Part shown: positions 21,901 through 31,000 of the stretch, piece by piece
How the letters are laid out: every line of letters starts with the position of its first letter
Position numbering within the stretch: position 1 is the first letter of the stretch
NCBI RefSeq assembly: GCF_015356785.1
Contig: NZ_JAAEJV010000018.1
Coordinates: forward strand, 1 to 34,895
Direction: 5' to 3'
Length of the DNA: 34,895 nucleotides
Source of the DNA: Candidatus Neptunochlamydia vexilliferae
GTDB lineage: Bacteria; Chlamydiota; Chlamydiia; Chlamydiales; Simkaniaceae
Made by a program: the position numbers and the translations under genes
The notes under the pieces: model-generated
Database searches by the model: none
The model's input: only the letters and a program-made list of their open reading frames with translations
What the model was told of the DNA's origin: nothing

Positions 21901-24900
21901 ATATCGGCCCCAGCTTTAATCAAGTATTCGACAATGTTTTTTTTACCCGCTAGGGTGGCAAGGTGAAGGGGTGTTTGTCCATGGCGATCCTTAAGGTCGA
22001 TTGCAGCTCCTTTTTTGATCAAGGCACGGACCGTTTCTTTGTGTCCCTTTTTGCTTGCAATATGGAGAGGGGTTAGACCTATTTGGTTGGCTCCATTTAA
22101 AGGGATGTGGCTTGCAAGTGCTGCTTCAACTGCCTTAAGATCTCCCCCCTCACTTGCAATTCTATGTAGAAGGGTGTTTTGACCTGAAAGCTCTATATTG
22201 CGCTTTCCACCTAGAAACTCTAAAACATCATTAAAGGTGGTTAGCCCCTCTTTTGTTGCCAATCCAACTGCTTCATTCAGGGTCTTTTTTGTTAGGGTAA
22301 GGGTTTGGTTTAAGAAGGCAATCGAAACATCTTTTTCCCTTTCCCAGCAATATAAAATGAGCTCTGAAAACAGTTTTGGATCTTCGACTAAACGGGGAAT
22401 AAAGGTTTGATTTCCCCCTTTTTCGACGAGTCTTTTTGCTAGTGGAAGATTTCCTCTTTGGAGGGCGAGTTGGGGAGGGAGGACTTTTTTTGTTGCGGAA
22501 ATGGTTAGATCAGCTCCTAAATCAATCAGAGAGTCAATGAGTTTTACTTCAAAGTTTTTGGTAATTGCTATATGGAAAGGAGTTTCTCCTGCACCATTTT
22601 TGCTATTAACTAGCTCCTTGAATTTTTTAGGCTCTAAGCTTTTTTGAAAAAATTCAAGAGGAATAGGTACCCCCGCTTTCACAAGGTGGTGAAGAATATT
22701 TTCCCCTTTTGAGTTTGTTAAGCTAGGATCTGCCCCTTTTGCTAAGAGAAGAGAGGTCATTTCCTTGTTTCCATTTAAGACGGCTAAATGGAGAGGGGTT
22801 GAGCCATCTAAAGAACGAGGGTTAAGTTTCGCTCCTCTTGTGATTAAGAGCTCCCCATTTTTAGCTGCTCCTTCCTTCGCAACGAGGTGGAGAGGGGTTT
22901 CTTGGTTTCCATTTTTCTTATCATAGTCAGCACCTTGATCGATAAGAAGTCGGAGTCCTCTTGTCTTTGCCTGTTTAGCTATCAAATGGATGAGGGGGCC
23001 TTTACCAGGAATATTTGCATTGGGGTTTGCTCCAGCTTTAGCAAAAGAGGCAGCAAGAGTAAGTCGATTTTTTAAAATGGCTTGATACAACCCCTTTTCT
23101 AGCTCTCCTTTCTCGATTTTGACCGCTTCTTTATCCAAAATGAAGCGTAGGCTGAATGGCGCGCTATTGCTGCTACCGCCATTAATGGATTTAAGAGCAT
23201 CGAGATCTTGAGAGCTAAAGTGACCATGTTTTCCGAGGGTTAGCTCGAGCCCAGGATAATTTTTGGCAAGCATTAGAACTGTTTCTTTCTGAACAGGCTG
23301 TCCACCTCCAATGGTTAGGCTTTGAAGATTCTTTATCGGGTTTAATAAGGGGGCAAGTTTTGTATCCTCAAATAAGATCCTTTTAAGGGAAAGCGTTTGA
23401 AGATTAGGGAAGCATTTAAAGACTTCTTTTAGGAATTTTTCTTGCCTATTGCCGTCAAACCCCTTAAAGCTAAAAAGGGCAAGCCATTCTTCAATAGCTT
23501 TTTCCAGAGTGGAATGCTTTTTTTCTTGAATCAATTTTTGAGGGGTTGTTTTAGAGGTAAATTGAGAAACAGTGGGTGGGGGACGGTCATAAACGATCTC
23601 ATCGAGGTTCGGAAAGAGATGTTTTTCACCTCTAAGGAACTGGTCTTGGGTAGTTCTTCTAATCTCCTGGTAGATTTCAGAGGTTAAAGGGGAAACTTCG
23701 GTGAAGAGATCCCATAGGGTTATTTTCTGTTTTTTCTTAAGGATTGATCGGACAGCACTTAGCCGCTTAAATAGCCCATGTACCATCTTTTTGTGAGTGG
23801 GAAGGATAAGCTGGAGCTTTTCGACATCACTTTTATCTACGACTCCGATCTTTAGAAGGTTTTCTATATAAAGGTTCCACTGTTTTAACCCTTTTAGCCA
23901 CTCAAGGGTAAGCGTTTCTACGTGGGCCTTTCTAAAGGTGTACACTATTTTAGAGCCAATGGGATGCTTCATCAGTTGAGGAACAAGAAGCAGAGAGTTT
24001 CTGAGGTTAAAGTTAACTTTTTTCTCCTCATTTTCTGTAAATGTGGGGGCAAGAATACCCCGGTTACCAAAGCGGCAGAACTCCCATTTTTCCTGCTTAT
24101 TTTTTTTCATATAAAATGTTGAGAAGGAGAGATTTGTAGGATTCATTATTAAAGAAGCTATAATCACCTCGGATAAGCTCTTTATGGAGATGTCATTTAA
24201 GTTTACATTTTTTGTTAAAAGCTCTTGAAGGTTTGTAATATTTTCATGGTTTTTTGCCTGGACGGTAAAGGAATCTCTTTTCCCTTTGAATGTATCTTTA
24301 ACGAATGTTTCATTGTCTTTAGTGGGGGGTGTTTCAAAAAGGGCTAGGTCTTTTACCTTGATAATTTCTCTGGGGCTTACAGGTTTACCACTTAGAATAG
24401 AAATAAAAAGTTCGAAGGCATACTCAGTTCCGACTTGAAGAGAGCGAGAAAATCCCCGTTCAAAATCTAAATCACCAAGGGTTGCTGTTGTTTTTGTGCC
24501 ATAGTCATCACTCTTGTTTGTGTAGTGGTAGGGAGTTACTGAAGAGATTTGCTGCCCTAACTCCTGTGTTATAGAGGTAGAGAACTGGTTTCCCTCTATT
24601 TTGGCAGAGCCCATCAGGTGGCGGAGGCGTGCTGCATCTGATGAGGAGCAGGTTTTTTTTATGAAATCTTGGTACAAAGAAGTCAGTGGCTCAACCTCCT
24701 TTTTAGGGAGGAGTTCCAACCGTTTAAGGATGGAATTGATTTTATCAAATAGGGGGTGAGAGGAAGTGAGCTCAATATCGGCGATCCTTTCATATGAAGG
24801 GTTAAACTGGCAGAGGAGCTCGGGAGTAATCAGTTCCTTAACAATCTCAGCTGAAACCTTCCCCCTTTGTTTGAGCTGAGAAACCGTCCTTTCAAAGAGA

Positions 24901-24983
24901 GAAGGCCCAGTACCAAGCTTTATTAGCCTTTCCTGGAGCCCTTGGTTGGAGTTTTTTAAAGAGTTATTGTAACTACTGCTCAT
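12960..24983 (-). CDS. Giant ankyrin / NTase / TPR protein with C-terminal OTU protease (4007 aa)
   Basis: Largest gene here and a likely host-directed effector. Domains in order: kinase-like fold about 90-450, homologous to the 1834-aa protein but lacking its catalytic residues; leucine-rich-like segment 520-600; ankyrin repeats about 625-1335; helical segment; intact NTase (G1521-S1522, D1533, E1535, D1596); TPRs about 1860-2950; second ankyrin block about 2960-3105; second, degenerate NTase near 3260-3330; two tandem 54-residue linkers 3476-3583; OTU cysteine protease about 3575-3860; heptad poly-Ser 3865-3931; helical tail to 4007. OTU support: GDGACALHAL with C3588, a late TEIKLAAILF-type helix, and H3852 in HSHF. 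The OTU domain is long for the family because of a helical insert between Cys and His. GGGAG lies 6 nt before the ATG. OTU domains cut ubiquitin chains, so host deubiquitination is the expected role (inference). No frameshift is seen in 12 kb. Confidence 0.85.
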   Translation of the reverse strand: MSSSYNNSLKNSNQGLQERLIKLGTGPSLFERTVSQLKQRGKVSAEIVKELITPELLCQFNPSYERIADIELTSSHPLFDKINSILKRLELLPKKEVEPLTSLYQDFIKKTCSSSDAARLRHLMGSAKIEGNQFSTSITQELGQQISSVTPYHYTNKSDDYGTKTTATLGDLDFERGFSRSLQVGTEYAFELFISILSGKPVSPREIIKVKDLALFETPPTKDNETFVKDTFKGKRDSFTVQAKNHENITNLQELLTKNVNLNDISIKSLSEVIIASLIMNPTNLSFSTFYMKKNKQEKWEFCRFGNRGILAPTFTENEEKKVNFNLRNSLLLVPQLMKHPIGSKIVYTFRKAHVETLTLEWLKGLKQWNLYIENLLKIGVVDKSDVEKLQLILPTHKKMVHGLFKRLSAVRSILKKKQKITLWDLFTEVSPLTSEIYQEIRRTTQDQFLRGEKHLFPNLDEIVYDRPPPTVSQFTSKTTPQKLIQEKKHSTLEKAIEEWLALFSFKGFDGNRQEKFLKEVFKCFPNLQTLSLKRILFEDTKLAPLLNPIKNLQSLTIGGGQPVQKETVLMLAKNYPGLELTLGKHGHFSSQDLDALKSINGGSSNSAPFSLRFILDKEAVKIEKGELEKGLYQAILKNRLTLAASFAKAGANPNANIPGKGPLIHLIAKQAKTRGLRLLIDQGADYDKKNGNQETPLHLVAKEGAAKNGELLITRGAKLNPRSLDGSTPLHLAVLNGNKEMTSLLLAKGADPSLTNSKGENILHHLVKAGVPIPLEFFQKSLEPKKFKELVNSKNGAGETPFHIAITKNFEVKLIDSLIDLGADLTISATKKVLPPQLALQRGNLPLAKRLVEKGGNQTFIPRLVEDPKLFSELILYCWEREKDVSIAFLNQTLTLTKKTLNEAVGLATKEGLTTFNDVLEFLGGKRNIELSGQNTLLHRIASEGGDLKAVEAALASHIPLNGANQIGLTPLHIASKKGHKETVRALIKKGAAIDLKDRHGQTPLHLATLAGKKNIVEYLIKAGADIQAVTHKGDNILHLAVAKNQTDLLKFFESKYDSGISERKFAALVSHQNNEGKTPLHLTPWKDFDPLIFSDFVSYLYDPNAQDKEGNTLLHALIMGGWSYMAGEELVNYGASLTIKNNGGKSPIALNSNFSELSPPPFRGGSEKLHAACLKGDEDEIEKLIEERADPFKKDKQGRNVFHLAALSGNEYALSSVIEWANPSKVTIFKWLDEKDHEGNTPLHLALKGKSNKELAKELLSYGANPNLPGEMGNFPLHFAALSGKKDTAETLLEYGSQLLPINEARETPIDSAFKKEHYKLVVYLMAIKKGGHNSIFTSSIKNLSEDKIQDPGGFYYQEFEKLYLKAQDNDWIINKEENGRNQVHYLERMGRYHLKKGDFIIAAHLLNTTYCLAKKEKLPDHYLNHLFNSLERVERMWIEKTFKGKAPKNYKNHVGKYRSRLGEIRKEVDQTLKKGKDPKEVQAAMTENYSKLIFDIVNHAIGALPKPPPTKFALLGLGSMSRKEVSPYSDAEFAILIEKDTPQNRKYFKELSDLITLKMINLGETKYPIVRPRRVKKEIIGAKSFISGGFSMDIGGLCPQGKTGIYELIGSPKNLSEYQSEEWLEKNDAEIIMVNSMATVSLLGGEKTLVDAYRKNIDQILNSPSKNGKTIRQKRALGLLSGHINDFKPRLEGDRVEGRAFDIKQDFYRPIQMVIGSLALYYGLKTRCTTERILELERKKILSKEAATKLIDVLRTTLSLRIKTHLFYEEEKEIIYHFKDPNDKEAKGLYPIGDHELKHLSDSYQILFPLNHAARAFLTGKEDAFSTLSLDQAIDPKNMSIDQTLEKQTQRVAINPNDPKARAALQGMQQYLGDYDKALQNNLEALTLLKKQYGETTNHPDIAFALQRIGQCYFQLNDTEKASDHLFKALEMFRQLIQLSLFPKRIQELTYGMITTNQNIGRLFESAQKTEEALGFYTSSLALLRQLFLNQPHRDIGIALLSCGRCHLNVGRSLEALICNQEALKIFEALPEAKTTIELATALRSIGSFHISHESIELGVPYLERALGILEKIFGNRHHPSFLELYHDLGTAYCALGEEKMGIPLLKEALKISQKKPLSPTNLTISKSYALLGQGYSYLRRYSQAHDNYEKGLELLRKALEPELMGFWTNAPEARLIYSLRGKTYLDSGKPQLALEAFQKAININDMGNPIVLANATSMMALAHIELGAYGTAISLFEDILKKRQMVWGSKPNLVIIQNLYQLGTLYQGIYNYPKALVTFQECCKLIKSYYGKEKIAQLFPFLKAIGETHVSLGNKKEALEFFNQTLQIDQTFYGEKPHQGRVFLQASIALAYQEFGDEVQALKEIKKGYQTLQKLQGHHPTPFLSKILAYLGTLEVKTGKWKEGLNHLNQALKISKSCYKEESHPHTATVLAAIGEAYIDLKQGKKAFYYLEQALKIQESVSKTRPENGEILILMGDAFFEMEDLKQAEIYYNQAVERFNSFSSSNWVSINFLNNNSSSAWNEPDLGSAKALNKLGKVKTHLSNPESLMNLLFALTKLKKTYQDRPSPKTIDILINLACCYDACMNIGAAFQHFTQTLQMIHQVYGNNPHPQKGEAHNQIGIFKQRQGKFEEATTHFKNALETYRAFYGKAAHPDIACALTALGTHYRTIGETTKAFPLFEEAFKIQKSFFGHAPHKDIAETLSLLSVSIQEKGDKKQAAIYIEQAIKMNRQLHPNKPHTSTAKYLNTLGHLYKQQKKEEEALNCFAQAAEIVKLTFGVTPNLLSPVIFHSLAVSYLDLCQYDKAIPYFFEALTIIQQFYGFQPHSSIAAYLSSLGTACGESGDFQKGIFYASQALSMSLKLPEKQPSERTAFYHRMLGIAYRNSGNYSMASKHFEEGLSLAKVLYPSPTHKERRYFAGSIAVNEVLQKNKKKAVQALSSALDLLQNVEQEDPLPKAELTLFLESQRIKKIDARGADGKNLLEKAAEKGSKNNILFFLAMGGDISQLNRAGDTLLHLAAKRGLSAVFHTILTRSPANFVNKKNHLGQTPLHLAAQEGHTLLVRALCQKKGQTELVDQNGETPLSLALKKGQLSSFRFLANQATPPIQYTLSNPKDLLLSLKEASLAGDLTGKLFYLQSLSNDYLEKGNHLNAALYANQAFALSKSLPINPSCLKLISTHLEKIEANFFDQVIGKKRTSLPFTDKKLSELRESSKKSVKKTKSTQSIQKDLGKGFKTLLASYAEKGVKTLGKPPTSFALVGLGGLADQGVYPYSRLSYALLLKKSNKTTKKYFQNLLVFIALKVIKLGETPTPHSSNPLGFSLSSPWIGVPKEFQDSGLPSTVIFGDHSLVGKKKKHQSPPLSLMQKLFVSYPLKGETLPPTFNPRSLLCELPHELVRGLAHYHGLKSDHPLNLLGKLASQKMIDQEGAIKIKTAIGQIIEMQLTPSLAKKEKLEELYQTLVSLQKGVTSFLNENGKKPFLVSSDKVTKTPYKETPTTVKAPPSSQEDTPKDFEYKGAKYKVMPTSNENGKKPFLVSSDKVTKTPYKKTPTTVKAPPSFQEDTPKDFEYKGAKYKVMPTSGDGACALHALLGEEIEGVYRFDSQASSADAKTHFTKHLEEAVREADAPILDLFHTLISGYLSSSDTSAKTLFHESQNGLKLKAEWEKIQIPCNQAVDQSKKKEAEVWLDLIKKEPRILIQVMKQIEKIKEIQSSYYGKNKETILKMIEEKPLRLLSKVNEERSTYIDFLKNSPVLEKIETLRKEQESKLKTLKKSQIQFISSPHLLKHYTTTVSVPSFYLNTTEIKLAAILFKKKVLIVTPTSHGIEPVELINDDLKTPLIPIYYHHSHFSRCILQDNPPSSSSSSISSSSSSISSSSSSISSSSSSISSSSSSLSSSSSSISSSSSSLSSSSSSISSSSSSVSSSSSNENKMVTFDSLSLECREINKKISYQPSLKELMEAQSDLNGIYKKSEKLNQTDKHIVWNILNDIRAKIDRLIYQRTM
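13192..13388 (-). repeat. 21-bp tandem repeat encoding a heptad poly-Ser tract
   Basis: Nine full 21-bp units start every 21 bp from 13192, with a partial tenth at 13381. On the plus strand the unit is close to GAAGAGCTACTGCTTATAGA plus G. The coding strand gives six Ser and then Ile, Leu or Val, repeated. Changes fall mainly in the one variable codon, and the 21-bp unit allows copy number to change without a frameshift. The tract separates the OTU domain from the last 75 residues. Confidence 0.95.
14235..14558 (-). repeat. Two tandem 162-bp copies just before the OTU domain
   Basis: Copies at 14235-14396 and 14397-14558 are almost identical; their 54-residue products differ at two sites (E/K and S/F). 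The unit ends with KYKVMPTS, which directly precedes the OTU Cys motif in the distal copy, so the first strand of the protease domain may be duplicated. Confidence 0.95.
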
Positions 24984-25015
24984 GATGGACTCCCGTGTGA
25001 AAAAAATCTAAACAA

Positions 25016-25044
25016 ATTATTTAAAACTTCTTGTTTTTTTGCAA
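25016..25044 (-). promoter_or_regulatory. Promoter of the 4007-aa gene
   Basis: Minus strand TTGCAA (25039-25044), 17-bp spacer, AATAAT (25016-25021). The -10 is 33 bp from the start codon and the spacing matches the sister genes. The -35 overlaps a hairpin that could end transcription from the gene upstream. Confidence 0.55.
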
Positions 25045-25047
25045 GAA
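25028..25047 (-). terminator. Weak hairpin after the 2213-aa gene
   Basis: On the minus strand TTCTTG pairs with CAAGAA across an 8-nt A-rich loop and is followed by GTTTTAAAT. The stem is short and the T-run brief, so at best this is a weak terminator. It overlaps the -35 of the next gene. Confidence 0.3.
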
Positions 25048-25080
25048 TTATTTTTGCACAGCTCCTAAGGATATAGATAA

Positions 25081-28000
25081 TCAAAGGGAAGAACTACTGG
25101 CTTGTTTTGAATGATCATGAGAATTTTTGCTATGAAGGCATTTTTTAACCTCAGCACTTCTATGGAAATACTTAATAGAAAGCGTCGAGTTCCCAAGTTT
25201 TTTATAGGCATAGCCCATATTGCTTAAGCTGGTAGCGAGGTTGAGATGGGGCTTTTTTTGATAAATCACCTCAAAGAGATCGAGCCCCTGTTTAAAGTAC
25301 TCAAGAGCGGCATTCATGTCTCCGGTTGCATAATAAGATAGTCCAATATTATTGAATAGGAGAGCTGTGGAGAGCTGGGGTTTATTTTGATAATTTTTTT
25401 GTTCTATTTCTAGGGCTTGCTTAAAAAAGGGAATCGCTTTTGGGCTCTGTAATTTTTTATAAAGGAGCCCAATCCTGTTTAAAGACTCTAAAATAGTGGC
25501 TTGTGCTAGATTGGGGTTGACTTGCCTTTTCATTTCCAGGCTTTTTTCAAAGGATTCAGCTGCTAATTCAATATTCTGTAAACCTTGATAAGCTAATCCC
25601 ATATTATGGAGTATAGTGGCCAGATCTGAATGGGATTGATTTTTATGTATCTCCTTCAAAACGTTGATGGCTCTCTTAAAAAACTCGAGTGCAGTTTTAT
25701 TATCTCCTAAAGAGCGATATGATAGTCCTACTCTATTCATTCGAATCACAAGGCTACTGCTTGGGCAACCAACTAAAAGCTTCTCCGCCATTTTTAGAGC
25801 TTGCTCATCATATTTGAGAGAGTTTTTTTTATCTTCCAAGGCTTCATAAGCAAGCTTAAGGTTGTCAAGAACGGTTAAAATTTGGGTGTGGGGTTGTTTC
25901 TTATAAATTTTTTCCAGTTCTTCTAGCGCTTGTTTATAAAAAATGGTGGCTTTTTCATACTCTTTTAAGCTTTTATAAATAAGCCCTATATCATTGATAT
26001 CAATAGGAATAGAGGTGTGAGATGTTTCACCATACACCCTTTTTTTTATTTCAACAGCTTGTTTAAAAAACCCGAGAGCAGGTACTAATTTCCCAAGTTT
26101 TTTGTAGGCAGAGCCTACATTGTTTAAACTTGAAGCAATATGGAGATGGGGCTTTTTTTGATAGATCAATTCAAAGAGTTCGAGTCCCTGTTTAAAGTAC
26201 TCAAGAGCGGCGTTCATATCTTCGGTTGCATAATAAGACAGTCCAATATTATTGAATAGGAGAGCTATGGAGAGCTGGGGTTTATTTTGATAAGTTTTTT
26301 GTTCTATTTCTAGGGCTTGCTTAAAAAAGGGAATCGCTTTTGGGCTCTGTAATTTTTTATAAAGAAGTCCAATCCTGTTTAAAGATTCTAAAATGGTAGC
26401 TTGTGCTAGATTGGGGTTGACTTGCCTTTTCATTTCCAGGCTTTTTTCAAAGGATTCAGCTGCTAATTCAATATTCTGTAACCCTTGGTAAGCCAATCCC
26501 ATATTATAGAGGATAGTAGCTGTATCTGAGTGGGGCTGGTTTTTATGCACCTGTTTTGAAAGTTCAAGTGCTCGTTTAAAAAATATAATAGCTGTTTTTT
26601 CTTCTTTTAATGATTGGTAAGCTAATCCTATTCTGTTTATACGAATCACAAGTTTAACGGTTATGTGGTTATTTGAAAGTTTTTGCTCTATTTCTAGGGC
26701 TTGCTCGTCATATTTGAGGGATTTTTTTTTGTCTCCTAAGGTTTCGTAGCAATATCTAAGGTTATCCAAAGTTAAAGCGATGGAAGAATTGGGCGTATTT
26801 CTATATAATTTTCTTCTGATTTCTAGAGCTTGTTGAAATGCCTCTAGGGCTTTTTCTTGCTTCCCTGATTTTTGGTAGGCAAGCCCAAGGTGACCTAAAT
26901 AAGATGCAGCACTGGGGTGTAGGTTTTGACCATAAATAGACCGAGATTGGTCAACTGCTTGAGTTAGGTGTTTGACTGCTAACTTGGTTTTTCCAAGTTT
27001 TCTATACTCTGAGCCTAGTTGGGCATGAGCTCGAGCTAAATCTGGATGAGGGGAGCTCCGATAAACTTTTTTGAGCAGCTTAAGAGCTTGAGTAAAATAT
27101 TCAATGGCCCTATGGTTTTCTCCCAACTTTCTATAAACGTCCCCAAAATTGTTTAAAACTGTAGCGATAACAGGGTGGTTTTTCTGTGGGTAAACCTTTT
27201 GATAGATGGCAAGAGATTTTTGAAAGACCTGTAAAGCTTTTTGATGCTCCTCCATTTTAAAGTAAATCGTTCCCAATCCATTTAGGGGTAAGGCACTACT
27301 AGGGTGAGGGCAGTTTCCATAGAGTTTTGTAATAACCGCAAGGGACTCCTTGTAGTAGGCTATCCCTTTTTCAAGGTTACCAGCTTCACTATAACTACAC
27401 CCTAAGTTATTTAAAGCGGTGCTGATATCATGGTGTGGCTGATTGGAATATACCTTTTTGAGCATTTCAAGCCCTTGGTGGAAGTAGGTTATAGCTTTTT
27501 CTACCTCATTTAAACCAAGATGACTTAGCCCTAGGTTGCCAACTGTGAGACCAATAGAGGGGTGGCTTTTATCTCCATAGATCTCTTTTTTCATATTTAA
27601 GGATTTTTGAAGGGTGGTGATGGAGGTATCGAAGTTACCTAAATAATAATAGGCAAGACCAAGATTACCTAAAGCTGAAGCTATTTGAGGATGAGGGCGA
27701 TTTTCGAAAAGGGTAAAAAACATTTCTAACGACTGTTTATACCACTTGACAGCGACCTTTAATTTTCCACGTTCCTGATGAACAAGCCCTAGGTTATTCA
27801 TTCCAAGAGCGGTTCTCATGTGCGCTTTAGTTCCGTATAATTTTTGCCTGACTTTGTGAGATCTCTTTAAAAATTCACACGCCTCTTCTAGGCCCCCTGC
27901 TATTTGGTAGGCTGAGCCAATGCTATTTAGGCTTTCAGCAATTTGGAGGTGAGGCTTTTTATTATAAAGTTGGTTGGCTATTTCTAGGGCTTTATATCCA

Positions 28001-31000
28001 TAGCTGATCGCTTTTTGCCAGTGTCCCAGTTTTTTGTAAGCTTCTGATAACTCATTCAAACGGCCTAAAACTGAAGGGTGGGCATCTTTTCCGTAAACTT
28101 TTTGGTCCATTGCATAGGCCTGGTCGTAGTAGGAGAGGGCTGTTTTTCCATCCCCTAGTTGCAAGTATAAGGAGCCAATTTTACCTAAATTATCTGAAAT
28201 CCGAGGGTGGCCCTCTTTTGGATAAAACTTTTGGGACATCTTTAACCCTTGAGTATAGTATTGAAGGGCTTTTTGGAGCTTCCCAAGTTGATGGTAAACG
28301 CTCCCTAAATTTTTTAGGCTTACAGCAATAATGGGATGCCCTTTTTTTTCATAAAGCTTTTGCTGAATGTTTAGAGCTTGATCATGAGAATCTAAGGCTG
28401 CTTTAAAATCTCCAATCGCTTGGTATTGGGTCCCTATATTGTTAAGAGAAGTGGCGATCAGAGGGTGGTGACGCTTTCCATAGAGTTTCCTTCCAATTTT
28501 TAGCCCCTTTTTGAAATATTTCATAGAGGTTTTAACCCTTCCTAAATCGGCATAATTTTTTCCAAGGTGACTAAGATTCGTTATAATGGCAGGATGCAGG
28601 GCTTTTTCGTAGAATTTTTGGTTGATGCCGAGCGCCCGCTTATGGTGCTCAATGGCTTTTTTTGTTTCACCTAACTGGCTATAAGCCTCCCCTAAATTTA
28701 TCAGGGTTATTGCAATACTGGGGTGAGATTTTCTTTCATAGATTTCTTCCTTTACTTTAAGGACTTTAGTATGGATATCAATTGCCTCACTTAGGTTTCC
28801 TAGTGCTCCCGCAACCCTTCCCAGGTTCGATAGACAGGTTGCAGCCTCAGGATGTTTTTCTCCATAAAGCTCTAGGGCAATTTTTAAGGCTTTTTGATAG
28901 TAGCTAATTGCCTTTTTGAAAGAGCCCCATCCTTCATAAGCGAGTCCCAAGTTGTTGAACGCAACTGAAAGAGCGGGAGAGGGTTTATTCCCACATTGCT
29001 CTTGAGCAATCTTAAGAGACTCCTTGAGATAGTGGGTAGCCTTTCTTAACCGTCCATATGATTGATAGGCCAACCCTAAATGATTTAAAATCCTAGACAT
29101 TATAGGGTGGGGCTTTTCTCCATAAAGGGCTTTCGTCATAGCTAGAGATTTTTTGTGGTACTTAATAGCAGCTCTTGGCATCCCTAGATTATTGGAGGCA
29201 CGCCCTAGGTTATCGAGGGTATTAGCAAAACCAAGATGGGGGGTGTTCCCATGGAGCTTTTGAAATATAACAAAGGCTTTCTTGAAGTATTCAAGCGCTT
29301 TCTCATTTTTTCCTAAAGCGGTATAAGTAAGGCCAATTTCATTGAAGGTTACGGCTGTTGCTGTAAGGGATTTGCCATGAAGCTGTTTAAGTAAGGAGAG
29401 TCGCTGCTGGTAAAGATCTAAAGATTGATGGGCTTTTCCTAAAGTTCTTTTAATCGATCCTAAGCGATAAAGAGCAGTGGGGTCATTGAGATTTAGGGCT
29501 ACGGCTTCTGTATAAGAGGATTCTGCTTTAGCATACTGAAATTCATCCTCAGCAGAGGTATCGATGGTTCCGATTGTCTTGTCATAGAAAGGGTTCTTTT
29601 TAAGAGAAATCCCAGGGTTTAAAACGAATTTCTTGATAGCTGTGTGAAGGGGAATAAGAACGCGGTACAACTCGGAAATAGATTTAGACTCTTTAACTAG
29701 AAAAAGACCTTCTCCATTTAGTTCTGTTGGTCCTTTAGAAAAGTAGAGAATTTCTAATTCTTTCTGGTAAAAAAGGTGGGATTGAAGACGGAATTTTAGA
29801 GTAGATCGAAGGGCATCTTTAATGCGTGCTGCCCCTTCTATTCCTAGGAAGCCAATTTCTTGGAGGTGTTCGATCCCTTTAGATGTTTGAAGGTAAGGGC
29901 TTTTCATATATAGAAGAAGGCTACTCACAACCATTTGGAGTGGGCGGTAGAAGTCTCTTTTGACATCAAAGGCACGCATATCTATTCGGTCAAGGGTTAA
30001 ATGTGGTTTGAACTCATGGAGGTGTCCTTTTAGTAGGTTGAGAGCACGTCTTTTTCCAACCAGGTCTTGAAATGGTGCCTGATTTTCTTTTTTTAATTTT
30101 TGCGATAGCCATTTTGTAACTTTGGTTTGATATTTTTTATATAGCTTTTCGCTTCCCATTACTAAAGAGGTTTGTGTCATTGCATTGACGAGGATCAACT
30201 CTCCATCGTGTTTTTCTAGCCATTCGGGGTTTTGGTAGGAGGCGAGCTCTTCTGGAGTTCCTATCAGTTTATAGACTCCCGGTTTTCCTAGTGGGGAAAG
30301 TCCTCCAATATCTATACTAAATCCTCCAGGTGTGAGACTTATCGCCTCTCCCATCCTCCCATCCTCGTGTCTTTTAGGACGAATAATATCAAATTTTGTC
30401 TCACCAAAATTAAGAATACGAAGGTAGAGAAGCTCGCTAAGTGATTTGAAGTAGCTCAGGTTTTTAGGACTGTTTTTTTCTATGAGAAAGGCAAACTCAA
30501 CATCGGAATAGGGGCACATTTCATCGCGAGCCATTGACCCAAGACCTAGAACAGCAAAGGAGGTGGGGGGCTTTTTGTCTATTTGCTTAATCGAGCTTGT
30601 TATCAGTTTTTGAAGAAGTGTTTTATATCTGGCAGTTAGGGTAAGTTGAATTTTTTCAATAGATTCTTCTCCCTCTAGTTGCTGCTTTACCTCTTCTCGA
30701 ATAGCTTCTAAACGTGTTCTATATTCAATGATATGCCCCTGTTTTCTGTCAGAGGTTTCGATCTTAAAATTTTCATGTAGATAGAGTCCCTCTATTTTTT
30801 CAAGCTTTGAAATAAGCTGTTGGTAAGTTTCCTGAAATCTATAAGATTTTGCTGCGGCTAGGGCATTATTGAGAATAAGTGCTGCTCTTATATACTCCTT
30901 TTTTTTGGTAAAAACATCACTGATTTTTTGTAAGTAAAGAAGTATACCAGCTGGATTAAAGGATTCATAATAAGCATGCTCTAAACGTTTTTCATAATCA

